This document shows positions 34,943 to 43,907 of a stretch of 64,000 nt of DNA, piece by piece (position 1 is the first letter of the stretch; every line of letters begins with the position of its first letter). The position numbers and the translations under genes were made by a program. The notes beneath the pieces were generated by a model. It searched no databases, had not been told where the DNA came from, and saw nothing but the letters and a program-made list of their open reading frames with translations. Origin of the DNA: Chryseobacterium taichungense (GTDB taxonomy: Bacteria > Bacteroidota > Bacteroidia > Flavobacteriales > Weeksellaceae); assembly GCF_900109935.1 (NCBI RefSeq), contig NZ_FOBV01000004.1:428815-492814 (forward strand), in the 5' to 3' direction.

Positions 34943-37471
34943 ATGTTAATTAACAACTCGAGATATTATCCCCTTTTCATTTTTATCCTCTTATCACATT
35001 TTGTATGCGCTCAAAATGCAGCATCCGGAAAAATCGTAGACGCCAAAACAAATAAAGAGCTCACCGGTGTCGATGTATTTATCAATGAAAGCAATAAGCC
35101 TGCATTAACGACAACTTCGGGAAACTTTGCCGTTCAGTCTGACAGCATTATTTACAAATTAAAATTTTTAAGGAAAAACTATTCCCTAGAAAGCATAAAT
35201 GTAACTTCTGAAAATGCAACGAATATTTTTGTAAAGCTTTCTCAGGAAAAAGAAAGCAATATACAGGAGGTCGTCATCCACAACGAAAGACCTAAGTATA
35301 AAAACAAAAAGGAAAATCCCGCTTACGCAATCATGCAGAAAGTCTGGGCGAGAAAAAGAAATAACGGTCTGGATAAATTTGATACGTATACTTACAAGGA
35401 GTATGAGAAAATTCAGTTTGACGCCAATAATCTGGACAGTGCCTTCATGAAGAAAAAAATCTTCAATAAGCTTGAATTCATCTTTGATTATAAGGACTCT
35501 ACTGCAAGCGGAAAAATCGGGCTTCCCGTATTTCTTAATGAAGCCGTTTACGAAAATTATGGAGAAAACAGACCTTCCAAAAGAACAAAAAGATTGTTGG
35601 TCGCTCAAAAAACCTCAGGTTTCCAGGACAACCAGATCGTAACACTGACCGCTAAAAACCTGTACCGGGATATTAACATTTATGATAATACCTTAAATTA
35701 TTTCGACATTGGTTTTCCAAGCCCTGTAGGAGAAACAGGCTTCAGCACGTATGATTATAATTTGGTGGACACCATTTCCATTCGGGGAGAAAATGCCTTT
35801 AAAATAAGGTATCAGCCTAAGAGAACGGAAGTTCTGGCGTTTCAGGGGTATCTTTATATTGACACAGACAGCTATGCCGTTCTGGGAGCTACTTTAAAAT
35901 CGACCCAAAAAATCAATGTTAATTTTATAAATGGAATTTCCACCGAACTGGAATACGACAATCCTGATGAAAATACTTTTCTACCCAGAAAATTCGTCAC
36001 AGAAATTGAAATGACGCCTTTTTCGAAAAAGAAAACCGCAAAAAGTATTGTTGCCAAGAGATCAGTCGATTACTCTGAATATCAATTTAATAAACCTTTG
36101 GAAGACAAAGTATTTAAAAGAACGGAGGAAGAATATTCTGATAGTTTTACAGATAAGGATGATGCTTACTGGCTTAAAGCAAGACCCGATTCTTTATCAA
36201 AAACCGAGCAGGGGATTTACGATATGCTGGACAAGCTTCAGCAAACCCCTAAATTCAACAGAATTGTAAAGCTGTATGAAACGTTGGGTTCCGGTTATTA
36301 TAATGTGAAAAAATTAGGTATTGATATAGGCCCTATCTTCTCAGTTTACGGGAAAAACGAGGTAGAAGGAGACAGAATACGATTAGGCGCAAGAACTTAT
36401 TTCACACGAAATGATCCATGGAGAGTGCAGTTTTATACCGCTTACGGTTTCAAAGACGAGCAGGTAAAATATGGCGCTGAAGCAAGATTTATGTTTAACA
36501 GGGTAAACCGATTCACTGTAGGAGCCGGAACCCGAAGAGACATCTTACAATTAGGGGTACAATTGACGAATGATGACGGGATCATGGCCAGAACATTTGC
36601 CTCATCAACAATTTTTGCAAGAGGAGAAAATGCATCATTAAGTTCGGTTAACCAAACCAATATTTTTACCTCTATAGAACCTTGGAAAAACTTTCAGATC
36701 AGGCTTGACGGCACCATGCAAAGCATCAAATCCGCAAATCCTGACGGTTTCAGTCTGATGTATTATAAAGATGGTGCACTTCGAAAAACGACGAACGATT
36801 CACACTTTACGTTAAGCTTAGTTGCAAGACCCGGCGCAAAGTTCTCACAAACCGGAATCGACCGCTATGAGCATGGAACATTAGCTCCAACAATTGTTTT
36901 AAAATATACCCGAGGTGTTGAAGGATTATTCGGATCGGATTTTAATTATAACAAACTCCAGTTCCTTTTCTATAAACCGGTTTTAATTGGAAGTTGGGGA
37001 AAAACGCTGGTCAGCTTTGAGGCGGGGAAAAACTTTGACACTGTTCCTTTGGCGTTACAGAACGTTATTCCGGGAAACCAATCGTACAGCCTTGCTCAAA
37101 ATACTTTTGCCCAGTTAAACTATTATGAATTCGTTGCCGACACCTACACAACGCTTCATTTGGAACATCATTTTAACGGTAAAATACTTTCTTTTATCCC
37201 TTTAATCAAAAAATTAAAATTAAGAGAAATTGCCTTTATCCGAGGAGCTTACGGAACTTTAAGCAATGCATCGAAAGCAATCAATGTCGAAGGATTTAAA
37301 TATTCTGCGCCAAGTGAGCATATTTATTATGAATATGGATTCGGAATCGAAAATATTGGTTTTGGAAATCTAAGAATTTTCAGGGTCGACTTCAACTGGC
37401 GTGGTAATTACCTTGACCGTCCCAACATTTCGACATTCGGCGTAAAAGCAGGATTCCAGGTTGGGTTCTAA
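34943..37471 (+). CDS. DUF5686 outer-membrane protein with carboxypeptidase-like regulatory domain
   Basis: 842 residues. Signal peptide 1-23 (FVCAQ). An N-terminal carboxypeptidase D regulatory-like (CarboxypepD_reg) beta-sandwich, SGKIVDAKTNKELTGVDVFIN, covers residues 28-105. The DUF5686 region (ENPAYAIMQKVWARKRNNGL, LDKFDTYTYKEYEK) and a long C-terminal beta-barrel follow, ending in the outer-membrane-type signature FGVKAGFQVGF. There is no TonB plug domain, so it is not a SusC transporter. Function unknown; proteins of this type are widespread in Bacteroidota. Monocistronic. Confidence 0.88.
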   Translation: MLINNSRYYPLFIFILLSHFVCAQNAASGKIVDAKTNKELTGVDVFINESNKPALTTTSGNFAVQSDSIIYKLKFLRKNYSLESINVTSENATNIFVKLSQEKESNIQEVVIHNERPKYKNKKENPAYAIMQKVWARKRNNGLDKFDTYTYKEYEKIQFDANNLDSAFMKKKIFNKLEFIFDYKDSTASGKIGLPVFLNEAVYENYGENRPSKRTKRLLVAQKTSGFQDNQIVTLTAKNLYRDINIYDNTLNYFDIGFPSPVGETGFSTYDYNLVDTISIRGENAFKIRYQPKRTEVLAFQGYLYIDTDSYAVLGATLKSTQKINVNFINGISTELEYDNPDENTFLPRKFVTEIEMTPFSKKKTAKSIVAKRSVDYSEYQFNKPLEDKVFKRTEEEYSDSFTDKDDAYWLKARPDSLSKTEQGIYDMLDKLQQTPKFNRIVKLYETLGSGYYNVKKLGIDIGPIFSVYGKNEVEGDRIRLGARTYFTRNDPWRVQFYTAYGFKDEQVKYGAEARFMFNRVNRFTVGAGTRRDILQLGVQLTNDDGIMARTFASSTIFARGENASLSSVNQTNIFTSIEPWKNFQIRLDGTMQSIKSANPDGFSLMYYKDGALRKTTNDSHFTLSLVARPGAKFSQTGIDRYEHGTLAPTIVLKYTRGVEGLFGSDFNYNKLQFLFYKPVLIGSWGKTLVSFEAGKNFDTVPLALQNVIPGNQSYSLAQNTFAQLNYYEFVADTYTTLHLEHHFNGKILSFIPLIKKLKLREIAFIRGAYGTLSNASKAINVEGFKYSAPSEHIYYEYGFGIENIGFGNLRIFRVDFNWRGNYLDRPNISTFGVKAGFQVGF

Positions 37472-37475
37472 AAAA

Positions 37476-37507
37476 ATAAAATCTCCTTCGTAAAGGAGAT
37501 TTTTTAT
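37476..37507. terminator. Bidirectional terminator after the DUF5686 gene and the convergent peptide gene
   Basis: Stem AATCTCCTT/AAGGAGATT (37481-37503, loop CGTA) with a T-run on the plus strand and an A-run (T-run on the minus strand) on the other side. Confidence 0.9.
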
Positions 37508-37510
37508 TGT

Positions 37511-37696
37511 TTAAGATTCTGAAGGATAATTTTTACATCCGTTGCAATGCGCTACAATGTAAACGATTTTGCACGGCGGTCTCTGTCCTTCCGGAATGCT
37601 ACAATACACATCACACGGTAAACATCCCTGATCAGGAGTGGCTCCACCCATTACGTTTTTTAGTTCCTGTCTGTTGACTTTCTTTAAATTTTTCAT
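37511..37696 (-). CDS. Cys-rich bacteriocin-like peptide with double-glycine leader
   Basis: 61 residues. The leader MKNLKKVNRQELKNVMGG ends in Gly17-Gly18, the processing site used by C39-peptidase ABC exporters. The core of 43 residues holds six cysteines (Cys25, 28, 32, 42, 51, 54) in CLPCDVYC and CNGC arrangements, with Pro and charged residues. A second leader with the same MKNLKK start is encoded at 57462. No peptidase-transporter or modification enzyme is adjacent, so maturation must rely on distant genes. The leader architecture is clear; an antimicrobial role is only an inference. Confidence 0.8.
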   Translation of the reverse strand: MKNLKKVNRQELKNVMGGATPDQGCLPCDVYCSIPEGQRPPCKIVYIVAHCNGCKNYPSES

Positions 37697-37770
37697 ATCA
37701 GTTAAATTTTGTTTGATTCGATGCTAAATATAAGAAATATATTCATTTCTGATTATGATTTGATTAAAAC

Positions 37771-37805
37771 AAAAAAACCTCAGCAAAATTGCCGAGGTTT
37801 GTAAT
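37771..37805 (-). terminator. Terminator after rpmA
   Basis: Stem AAACCTC/GAGGTTT (37776-37782 with 37794-37800) with an inner GCAA/TTGC stem, followed on the minus strand by TTTTTTGTTTT. Confidence 0.85.
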
Positions 37806-37822
37806 TTTATGAAACGCTTAAA

Positions 37823-38080
37823 TTATGCGTTTGCTTCTACAGATACGAAAGATCTGTTATTTGCTTTCTTAGTGAAAACTACTTTACCGTCTACTAGAGC
37901 GAACAAAGTGTGATCTTTACCGATTCCCACGTTTGCACCTGGGTGGTGTTGAGTACCTCTTTGTCTAACAATGATGTTACCAGCAATAGCATCTTGACCA
38001 CCGAAAATCTTCACACCTAGTCTTTTAGAGTGAGATTCTCTACCGTTTTTGGAACTACCAACTCCTTTCTTATGTGCCAT
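37823..38080 (-). CDS. rpmA: 50S ribosomal protein L27
   Basis: 85 residues, full length. [20 protein letters not shown] at the start contributes to the peptidyl-transferase region; [25 protein letters not shown] is the family signature. There is no Firmicutes-type N-terminal cleavage extension. It follows rplU by 28 bp in the usual operon. Confidence 0.98.
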   Translation of the reverse strand: MAHKKGVGSSKNGRESHSKRLGVKIFGGQDAIAGNIIVRQRGTQHHPGANVGIGKDHTLFALVDGKVVFTKKANNRSFVSVEANA

Positions 38081-38108
38081 TTTATTTTAAGGTTTTTTGG
38101 TTTAACAA

Positions 38109-38498
38109 TTATTCTGCACTTTCAGCAGCTTCAGCATCTGCTTTTTTTGTTGTTTTCTTAGCAGGTTTTTCTGCTTTTTTAGCTCCTTCAAATCCTGTAA
38201 TACCAGTAATCTGAATCTGAGTTAATGATTGTCTGTGACCATTTTTTACTTTGTAACCTTTTCTTCTTTTCTTTTTGAAAACGATTACTTTATCAGCTTT
38301 TACGTGGTCTAGGATCTCTGCTTCTACAGTGATTCCGCTTACAGCTGGGGCGCCTACAGTGATTGCTCCGTTTACAGTAAGAAGTACTTTATCAAAAGAT
38401 ACTTTACCTCCTTTGTCTCCTGACAAACGGTTTACAAACAACTTCTGGTCTTGCTCAACTTTGTATTGAAGCCCTGCTATTTCTACAATTGCAAACAT
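38109..38498 (-). CDS. rplU: 50S ribosomal protein L21
   Basis: 129 residues, longer than the usual 103 because of a Lys/Ala/Glu-rich C-terminal tail (after about residue 105, AEKPAKKTTKKADAEAAESAE-like), common in flavobacteria. The core MFAIVEIAGLQYKVEQ and the KKRRKGYKVKNGHRQ signature are intact. First gene of rplU-rpmA. Confidence 0.97.
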   Translation of the reverse strand: MFAIVEIAGLQYKVEQDQKLFVNRLSGDKGGKVSFDKVLLTVNGAITVGAPAVSGITVEAEILDHVKADKVIVFKKKRRKGYKVKNGHRQSLTQIQITGITGFEGAKKAEKPAKKTTKKADAEAAESAE

Positions 38499-38529
38499 TG
38501 TTTATAAAATTTTTAGTTATTTCGAGGTG

Positions 38530-38562
38530 CAAATATAAGAATTATTTTCTAATCTTCTCAAA
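38530..38562 (-). promoter_or_regulatory. Promoter of rplU-rpmA
   Basis: Minus strand TTTG (complement of 38559-38562), 21-bp spacer, TATATTTG (complement of 38530-38537), 31 bp upstream of the rplU ATG. Confidence 0.7.
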
Positions 38563-38679
38563 TTCAACCAAATCTTTTTTTAATTAAAATTTTAACTATG
38601 TTTCGAATAATTTATCACAATAAAGTGATAACAATTATCGTTAAAAGTAATAACTTCGTTTACACCAAAAATATTTTAT

Positions 38680-39567
38680 ATGAAAAGAAACTTTAATTTC
38701 CGCATCATCGCGGGAGCATTTGCTGCTCTATTCTTATCAGCATGTAATGACGATTCAATGGAAACTCCTGCAGCCACTGAGCAACAGACACAAAGCCAGA
38801 AAATCGATCAGCCCAACGACCTTGAAAAAGTTTGCTATTACGTCGATCAGTACTGGAGTTCTTCATCAGTTTTACTGACATCTTTACAGAATTCTACGGA
38901 TACTAATTTTATGAATTCACAAATGACAAAAATTGCAAGCATGTGGGGAAGAAGTAACCCAACGCTTCGATTTGTCAATGATCCGTCGAATTACAATTCT
39001 ACGTATAATGCGATTTCATATTCAACGGGCAAGATTTATTATGGATATGCTATTTATTACGATGCCAAATCAAAAGGCGGAGATATTGTCAACGCAATGA
39101 TCCTGGCTCACGAATACGGTCATCAGCTGCAATATATTTTCGGACTTCCTTCCGTGAGTGAATCTACAGCAAGACCCAATGAACTTGAAGCAGATGGATT
39201 TGCAGGCTATTATCTAAGAAGACCAAACGGTTACAACCAGACCAGTTTCAGCCAGATTGCCGCAGCTTATGAATTTGCACAGAGCATCGGAGATTATCAG
39301 ACAACAAGTCCCGGACATCACGGAACGCCGCCACAAAGAAGATCTGCAGTTCGTTTAGGCTTCCTGCTGGGACAATATGATCTTACTGCATCAGCTTTTG
39401 ATTATAATTTCTTCTATTATTATCAGGGTGTTTTAAACGGAACTTATAAAACAGCCAAAAACGCTCAGTATCCTGAACTTGATGCGTACATGAGCCAATA
39501 TCTTGACGAACTAAAGAAAATTCAGACCGGAGAAATTTCAGCAGAAGAATTCAAAGATTTAAAATAA
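38680..39567 (+). CDS. Lipoprotein neutral zinc metalloprotease
   Basis: 295 residues. The lipoprotein signal ends LFLSAC with Cys22. Zincin motif HEYGH (144-148) with a downstream ELEADGF segment (168-174) that places it near the YpfJ-like neutral zinc peptidases (HEYGHxxQ... ELxADxxAGYY). The C-terminal PGHHGTPPQRRSAVRLGF also recurs in that family. Probably surface- or periplasm-anchored by lipid; the substrate is unknown. Monocistronic. Confidence 0.88.
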   Translation: MKRNFNFRIIAGAFAALFLSACNDDSMETPAATEQQTQSQKIDQPNDLEKVCYYVDQYWSSSSVLLTSLQNSTDTNFMNSQMTKIASMWGRSNPTLRFVNDPSNYNSTYNAISYSTGKIYYGYAIYYDAKSKGGDIVNAMILAHEYGHQLQYIFGLPSVSESTARPNELEADGFAGYYLRRPNGYNQTSFSQIAAAYEFAQSIGDYQTTSPGHHGTPPQRRSAVRLGFLLGQYDLTASAFDYNFFYYYQGVLNGTYKTAKNAQYPELDAYMSQYLDELKKIQTGEISAEEFKDLK

Positions 39568-39673
39568 CATTCATTTTCGATATATCTTTCGTAGAGGCAG
39601 GAAATTCCTGTCTCTTTTTCTTTTAAAAATATTCATAAAGTTTATTTACTTTTGATGCATTATCTATATATAA

Positions 39674-40765
39674 ATGAAAAGAGATCTTTACATTGATTTT
39701 GCAAAAGGACTTGCCACATTATCCATTATATTTATCCATACAGCTTTCTGGTCCGGACAATTTTATATTCCGGCAGAAGTAAGAGTATTTTCTCTGGTGT
39801 TTGATGTTGCCCTATTTTATGCTTTAAGCGGAATCACTTCAGGCTCCAATATTGAGAAAACGTTTTACAGATTACTGAAACTGCAGATCACGTACATGAT
39901 TTTTGTGACCTTTCTGTTTTTTATGGATTATTTCTTTAAAATTTTCGGACTGAATTTTTTCTCTCTGGAATGGCTAAAGAATTTCTACTCCACCTTTGGA
40001 TCAAAATATACAATTAACAGTATTTCAACAACCCCTCAATGGGAAAATCTCGGCAACTGGTATCTTCACCAATATACCAATGCAGATACTTTTCCTGTAG
40101 TCATGGGAAGTTTCTGGTATCTGAAAGTTTATTTTATTCTGACGGTTTTCGGAGTATTGATTTTACGGTTTTTCCCTAGACATATCAACTGGTTTATTGC
40201 TTTATGTATTGCTTTAACACTGCTGTTTAATATTTTCCCTGAAATATATCCTGACGGACAGGTAGGTTATGTTGCATTTTATATGGCTGTCTTTCTGATT
40301 GGCAATAGAATGAAAGGCAAAAAAATACCCGGTAAAATTATTCCGGTTCTGTATGCTTTAGTAGCAGCAGCATTGATATGGATGTTTTGGTACTATGGAA
40401 ATGAGATATTTTATAAGATCAACAGAAATAAATTCCCTCCTAAAATTCCGTACATTATCTGGGCGATGTTTTCTTTGGTGACGTTATTTGTTTTTTATAA
40501 TCGATTAAAAATTTCGGAAGAAAGCTTTGTAACATATATTGGTAAAAATGCTATATTTTTTTACTTCGCTCAGGGAATAAGTTCTTCACTGGTTTATTTT
40601 CTGGTGGTTACTTTAAAAGAATATATGCCTTGGTGGATTCTAATGATACTAATTTATATCATTAATGTTTTTTTGGCATTTGGAATTTCAGCTATCCTGA
40701 AGAAAGTAGACGGCTTTGGATGGAATATTTTGGAAATATTGCGAAAAAAAACTGCTATTAAATAG
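39674..40765 (+). CDS. Acyltransferase-3 family membrane protein
   Basis: 363 residues with about ten transmembrane helices. The N-terminal RDLYIDFAKGLATLSIIFIHTAF carries the conserved Asp and His pattern of acyltransferase family 3 (R-x-D-x-x-K-G ... H), enzymes that O-acylate sugars of surface polysaccharides or peptidoglycan. The tail is short and basic. No glycan cluster is adjacent, so the substrate is unknown. Confidence 0.86.
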   Translation: MKRDLYIDFAKGLATLSIIFIHTAFWSGQFYIPAEVRVFSLVFDVALFYALSGITSGSNIEKTFYRLLKLQITYMIFVTFLFFMDYFFKIFGLNFFSLEWLKNFYSTFGSKYTINSISTTPQWENLGNWYLHQYTNADTFPVVMGSFWYLKVYFILTVFGVLILRFFPRHINWFIALCIALTLLFNIFPEIYPDGQVGYVAFYMAVFLIGNRMKGKKIPGKIIPVLYALVAAALIWMFWYYGNEIFYKINRNKFPPKIPYIIWAMFSLVTLFVFYNRLKISEESFVTYIGKNAIFFYFAQGISSSLVYFLVVTLKEYMPWWILMILIYIINVFLAFGISAILKKVDGFGWNILEILRKKTAIK

Positions 40766-40778
40766 CAGTTTTTTATTG
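40748..40778. terminator. Bidirectional terminator
   Basis: Stem AACTGCTAT/ATAGCAGTT (40750-40771, loop TAAA or similar) with a T-run after it and an A-run before it. It serves the acyltransferase gene and the convergent small gene. Confidence 0.9.
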
Positions 40779-40783
40779 TTTTA

Positions 40784-41017
40784 TTAGTCTCTTCTTCCGC
40801 TTCTCGCAATCAGCGCTATAATGATAATGAGAACGATAGCCCCGCCAATAATATACACAGGGTTGGCATACCATTCTGTAGTGGTGGTTGTGCTGTTTTC
40901 TGTAGTCACTACCCCGCCGGCGGTATCTTGTGCAAACGAAAAAATAGACATGAATACCGAAAATACAAATGCAAGTAAAGCACTCATTTTACTTTTAATA
41001 GCTGTAACTGTTTCCAT
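40784..41017 (-). CDS. Small exported membrane protein
   Basis: 77 residues. Signal sequence about 1-29 (ending FSFAQ), a Thr-rich exposed stretch (TTENSTTTTTEW), then a C-terminal transmembrane helix (about 54-71) and basic end ARSGRRD. After signal cleavage this would be a single-pass protein with a periplasmic N-terminus. No family recognised. Likely real, because it has a clear signal and shares a terminator. Confidence 0.65.
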   Translation of the reverse strand: METVTAIKSKMSALLAFVFSVFMSIFSFAQDTAGGVVTTENSTTTTTEWYANPVYIIGGAIVLIIIIALIARSGRRD

Positions 41018-41174
41018 AATGTTTATATTTTTAATTGGTTTTAAAACAATAACAAAAAAAGTACCATCAAGTTTACATAATTCATAAAAAAGATGAATTT
41101 AAATGAAAATCTTCAAACAAAATAAAACTTCTGTCATTTCACAAAATATTTTAATTTTACACAAAATTTAAAAC

Positions 41175-41756
41175 ATGTTTAAGTTGAAACTTCCTACCGA
41201 TCCCAGGTGGGCAAATATTGCAGAAGGAAACATTGAAGAAATTTTGACGGATCATGCATGGTGTGAGCAGAAAGCAGCAACCAATGCTATCGGGCTAATC
41301 ACAATGCTTCCCGAATATCCTGAAATCGTAACCGAACTTCTCGCCATCGCGCAGGAAGAGCTGGAACATTTCAGACAGGTTCATGAGATTATTAAAAAAA
41401 GAGGATACACATTCGGGCGTACCCGAAAAGATGATTATGTAAACGAGCTGGTAAATTTCATCCAAAAAGGAGGCAACAGAGATGATCTTATTGTTGATAA
41501 AATGCTTTTTGCAGCTATGATCGAAGCCAGAAGCTGTGAACGGTTCAAAGTGCTTACAGAGAATATAAAAGATGAAGAACTTAAAACGTTCTACAGAGAA
41601 CTCATGATTTCTGAAGCCAATCATTATACAACATTTATCGGCTTTGCAAGGCAGTTGGGTGATGAACAGAAAGTGAATGCAAGATGGGAAGAATGGCTTG
41701 AATATGAAGCTAAAGTCATTCAGTCTTACGGAAAAGGAGAAACCATCCACGGATAA
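41175..41756 (+). CDS. miaE: tRNA 2-methylthio-N6-isopentenyladenosine hydroxylase
   Basis: Diiron monooxygenase that converts ms2i6A37 to ms2io6A37. 193 residues. Ferritin-like four-helix bundle with metal ligands visible as AIAQEELEHFRQVH in the first half and a Glu-rich IEARSCERF plus SEANHYTTF in the second. It works downstream of MiaB, encoded at 21274. The DUF502 gene begins 14 bp later. Confidence 0.94.
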   Translation: MFKLKLPTDPRWANIAEGNIEEILTDHAWCEQKAATNAIGLITMLPEYPEIVTELLAIAQEELEHFRQVHEIIKKRGYTFGRTRKDDYVNELVNFIQKGGNRDDLIVDKMLFAAMIEARSCERFKVLTENIKDEELKTFYRELMISEANHYTTFIGFARQLGDEQKVNARWEEWLEYEAKVIQSYGKGETIHG

Positions 41757-41770
41757 AACTATATTTTAAG

Positions 41771-42388
41771 TTGAAAAAGCTAACGTTTGAAAATATTGCT
41801 AATTTTTTTCTGAAAAACTTCTTTCAGGGACTTGTCATTATTGGTCCTATCGGATTGACAATGTTTGTCATTTGGTATGTAGTGACTTCTATAGACAATA
41901 TTATTCCATCGGTAGCTAAAGAGATTCCAGGACTGGTTTTTATTTCAACCATATTATTTACAGCACTTTTAGGATATTTAGGGAACAAATTTGTTGTGGG
42001 CAGGTTCTTTTTCGACGCGATGGACCGTCTTCTTGAAAAAACTCCCGGCGTAAAGCACATTTATACCCCAACAAAAGATGTCATGTCTTCATTCGTTGGA
42101 GATAAGAAAAAATTTAACGATCCCGTATGGGTAAAAACCAACGAAAATCCTGAAATCTGGAGAATCGGTTTTCTCACCCAGAAGGAAATGGCTGATGTAG
42201 AAAAACACAATTATGTAGCGGTTTACCTGCCGCATTCTTACGCCATTTCGGGATGGGTAATTGTTACGGAAGAAAAAAACATCAAACCTGTAGTGGGAAT
42301 GACAGCAGCTTCTGCAATGAAATTTGCGGTGAGTGGCGGCGTTGCAGGATTCCACTCGGATGACAATATATTTAAAGCTCCTGAATAG
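41771..42388 (+). CDS. DUF502 membrane protein
   Basis: 205 residues. Two N-terminal transmembrane helices (about 16-38 and 52-72), then a soluble domain with FDAMDRLLEKTPGVKHIYTPTKDV and VAVYLPHSYAISGWVIV, the DUF502 signature. The start is TTG at 41771 (TTGAAAAAGCTAACG); the next in-frame ATG would remove the first helix. Function unknown. Probably co-transcribed with miaE. Confidence 0.85.
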   Translation: MKKLTFENIANFFLKNFFQGLVIIGPIGLTMFVIWYVVTSIDNIIPSVAKEIPGLVFISTILFTALLGYLGNKFVVGRFFFDAMDRLLEKTPGVKHIYTPTKDVMSSFVGDKKKFNDPVWVKTNENPEIWRIGFLTQKEMADVEKHNYVAVYLPHSYAISGWVIVTEEKNIKPVVGMTAASAMKFAVSGGVAGFHSDDNIFKAPE

Positions 42389-42470
42389 TCAGCTCTTAAA
42401 TATCTTTTGATGAATTTGAATTTATTTCAAATAAAATTTTCTTTACAAAAACAATCTAATAAATACTATC

Positions 42471-43844
42471 ATGAATTTACCGTACGCGGAGCCTTTCCGC
42501 ATCAAAATGATTGAGGAAATCCGTCAGTCAACAAGAGAAGAAAGAGAACAATGGCTTAAAGAAGCAAACTATAATTTATTTAATCTAAAATCTTCACAGG
42601 TTTTCATCGATCTTCTTACCGATTCCGGGACAGGAGCGATGTCCGACAGACAATGGGGCGCATTGATGATGGGTGATGAAAGCTATGCCGGATCGAGATC
42701 TTTTGAACAACTTCACCAAACCGTACAGAATATTACAGGTTTTAAATATCTTTTACCAACACACCAGGGAAGAGCTGCAGAAAATGTACTTTTCTCCGTT
42801 CTCGTAAAAGAAGGAGATGTAATTCCCGGAAACTCCCATTTTGATACCACAAAAGGACACATTGAATTCAGAAAAGCCCATGCCATTGATTGCACCATTG
42901 ATGAAGCATTCGATATTAATGATCTTCATCCTTTTAAAGGAAATATTAACCTTGAAAAGCTGGAGGAAGTTTATAAAAGCCACCCAGGAAAAATCCCTTT
43001 CTGTCTTATTACCATTACGTGCAATTCTTCCGGCGGACAACCTGTTTCTCTGGAAAACATGAAAGCAGTAAAAGAACTTTCTGACAAATATGGAGTTCCT
43101 GTTTTCTTTGATTCAGCGAGATTTGCAGAAAATGCCTATTTCATTAAGAAAAGAGAGGCCGGACAGGAAAACAGAACTATCAAGGAAATCTGTAAAGAAA
43201 TTTTCTCCTACGGAGATGGGATGACCATGAGTTCTAAAAAAGACGGACTGGTAAACATCGGAGGTTTTATCGCTTTAAATAATGAAGAAGTTTTCAGAAA
43301 AGCTTCCAATTTTACCATTATTTACGAAGGATTTATCACTTATGGCGGAATGGCCGGGAGAGACATGGCAGCTTTAGCAGTAGGTCTCGATGAAGCGACA
43401 GAATTTGCTTATTTAGAAAGCAGAATTTCACAGGTGGAATATCTTGGAAATAAACTAATAGAATATGGAATTCCGGTTCAGAAGCCAATCGGCGGACACG
43501 CTGTGTTTATTGACTCTCTTAATTTCCTTCCAAAAGTTGACCGTTCGGAATATCCGGCACAAACCTTAGGACTTGAGATTTATAAAGAAGCAGGCATCAG
43601 AACAGTAGAAATCGGAACTTTACTGGCAGACCGAGACCCTGAAACAAGAGAAAACCGTTATCCAAAACTGGAACTTGTGCGTCTTGCAATCCCAAGAAGA
43701 ACCTACACCAACAACCATATGGATTATATTGCCGCAGCAATCAAAAACGTGTACGAAAGACGCGATGAAATTGCAAAAGGATATAAAATTACCTGGGAGC
43801 CTGATCTGTTGAGACACTTCACCGTTCGATTGGAAGAAGCATAA
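42471..43844 (+). CDS. tnaA: Tryptophanase (tryptophan indole-lyase)
   Basis: PLP enzyme that splits tryptophan to indole, pyruvate and ammonia. 457 residues. PLP lysine Lys257 in MSSKKDG; PTHQGRAAENV and YGGMAGRDM are family landmarks. Tyrosine phenol-lyase is the close alternative: that enzyme has Thr124 and Arg381 at the specificity positions, whereas here the aligned residues are Asp125 (HFDTT) and Ile381 (TVEIG), as in tryptophanase. No tnaC-like leader peptide or tnaB permease is adjacent, so Escherichia coli-type attenuation is absent. A TATCTTTTG element lies about 70 bp upstream. Confidence 0.92.
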   Translation: MNLPYAEPFRIKMIEEIRQSTREEREQWLKEANYNLFNLKSSQVFIDLLTDSGTGAMSDRQWGALMMGDESYAGSRSFEQLHQTVQNITGFKYLLPTHQGRAAENVLFSVLVKEGDVIPGNSHFDTTKGHIEFRKAHAIDCTIDEAFDINDLHPFKGNINLEKLEEVYKSHPGKIPFCLITITCNSSGGQPVSLENMKAVKELSDKYGVPVFFDSARFAENAYFIKKREAGQENRTIKEICKEIFSYGDGMTMSSKKDGLVNIGGFIALNNEEVFRKASNFTIIYEGFITYGGMAGRDMAALAVGLDEATEFAYLESRISQVEYLGNKLIEYGIPVQKPIGGHAVFIDSLNFLPKVDRSEYPAQTLGLEIYKEAGIRTVEIGTLLADRDPETRENRYPKLELVRLAIPRRTYTNNHMDYIAAAIKNVYERRDEIAKGYKITWEPDLLRHFTVRLEEA

Positions 43845-43851
43845 AATAAGC

Positions 43852-43886
43852 GGTTCGGGCTCAAAACTTCGTTTTGAGCCCGAACC
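43852..43886. repeat. Perfect 16-bp inverted repeat between convergent genes
   Basis: GGTTCGGGCTCAAAAC (43852-43867), loop TTC, and its exact complement (43871-43886). No T-run on either side. Probably a bidirectional transcript-end stabiliser or terminator for tnaA and the sugar dehydrogenase. Confidence 0.8.
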
Positions 43887-43907
43887 ATATATAAAAGACT
43901 ACGTAAA

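Noticed and set aside
37511..37696. A complete bacteriocin operon around the Cys-rich peptide
   Set aside because: Neighbours are a DUF5686 protein and ribosomal protein genes; no exporter, immunity or modification gene is present.
42471..43844. Tyrosine phenol-lyase instead of tryptophanase
   Set aside because: The position equivalent to the tyrosine-specific Arg381 is Ile and the Thr124 position is Asp, both as in tryptophanase.
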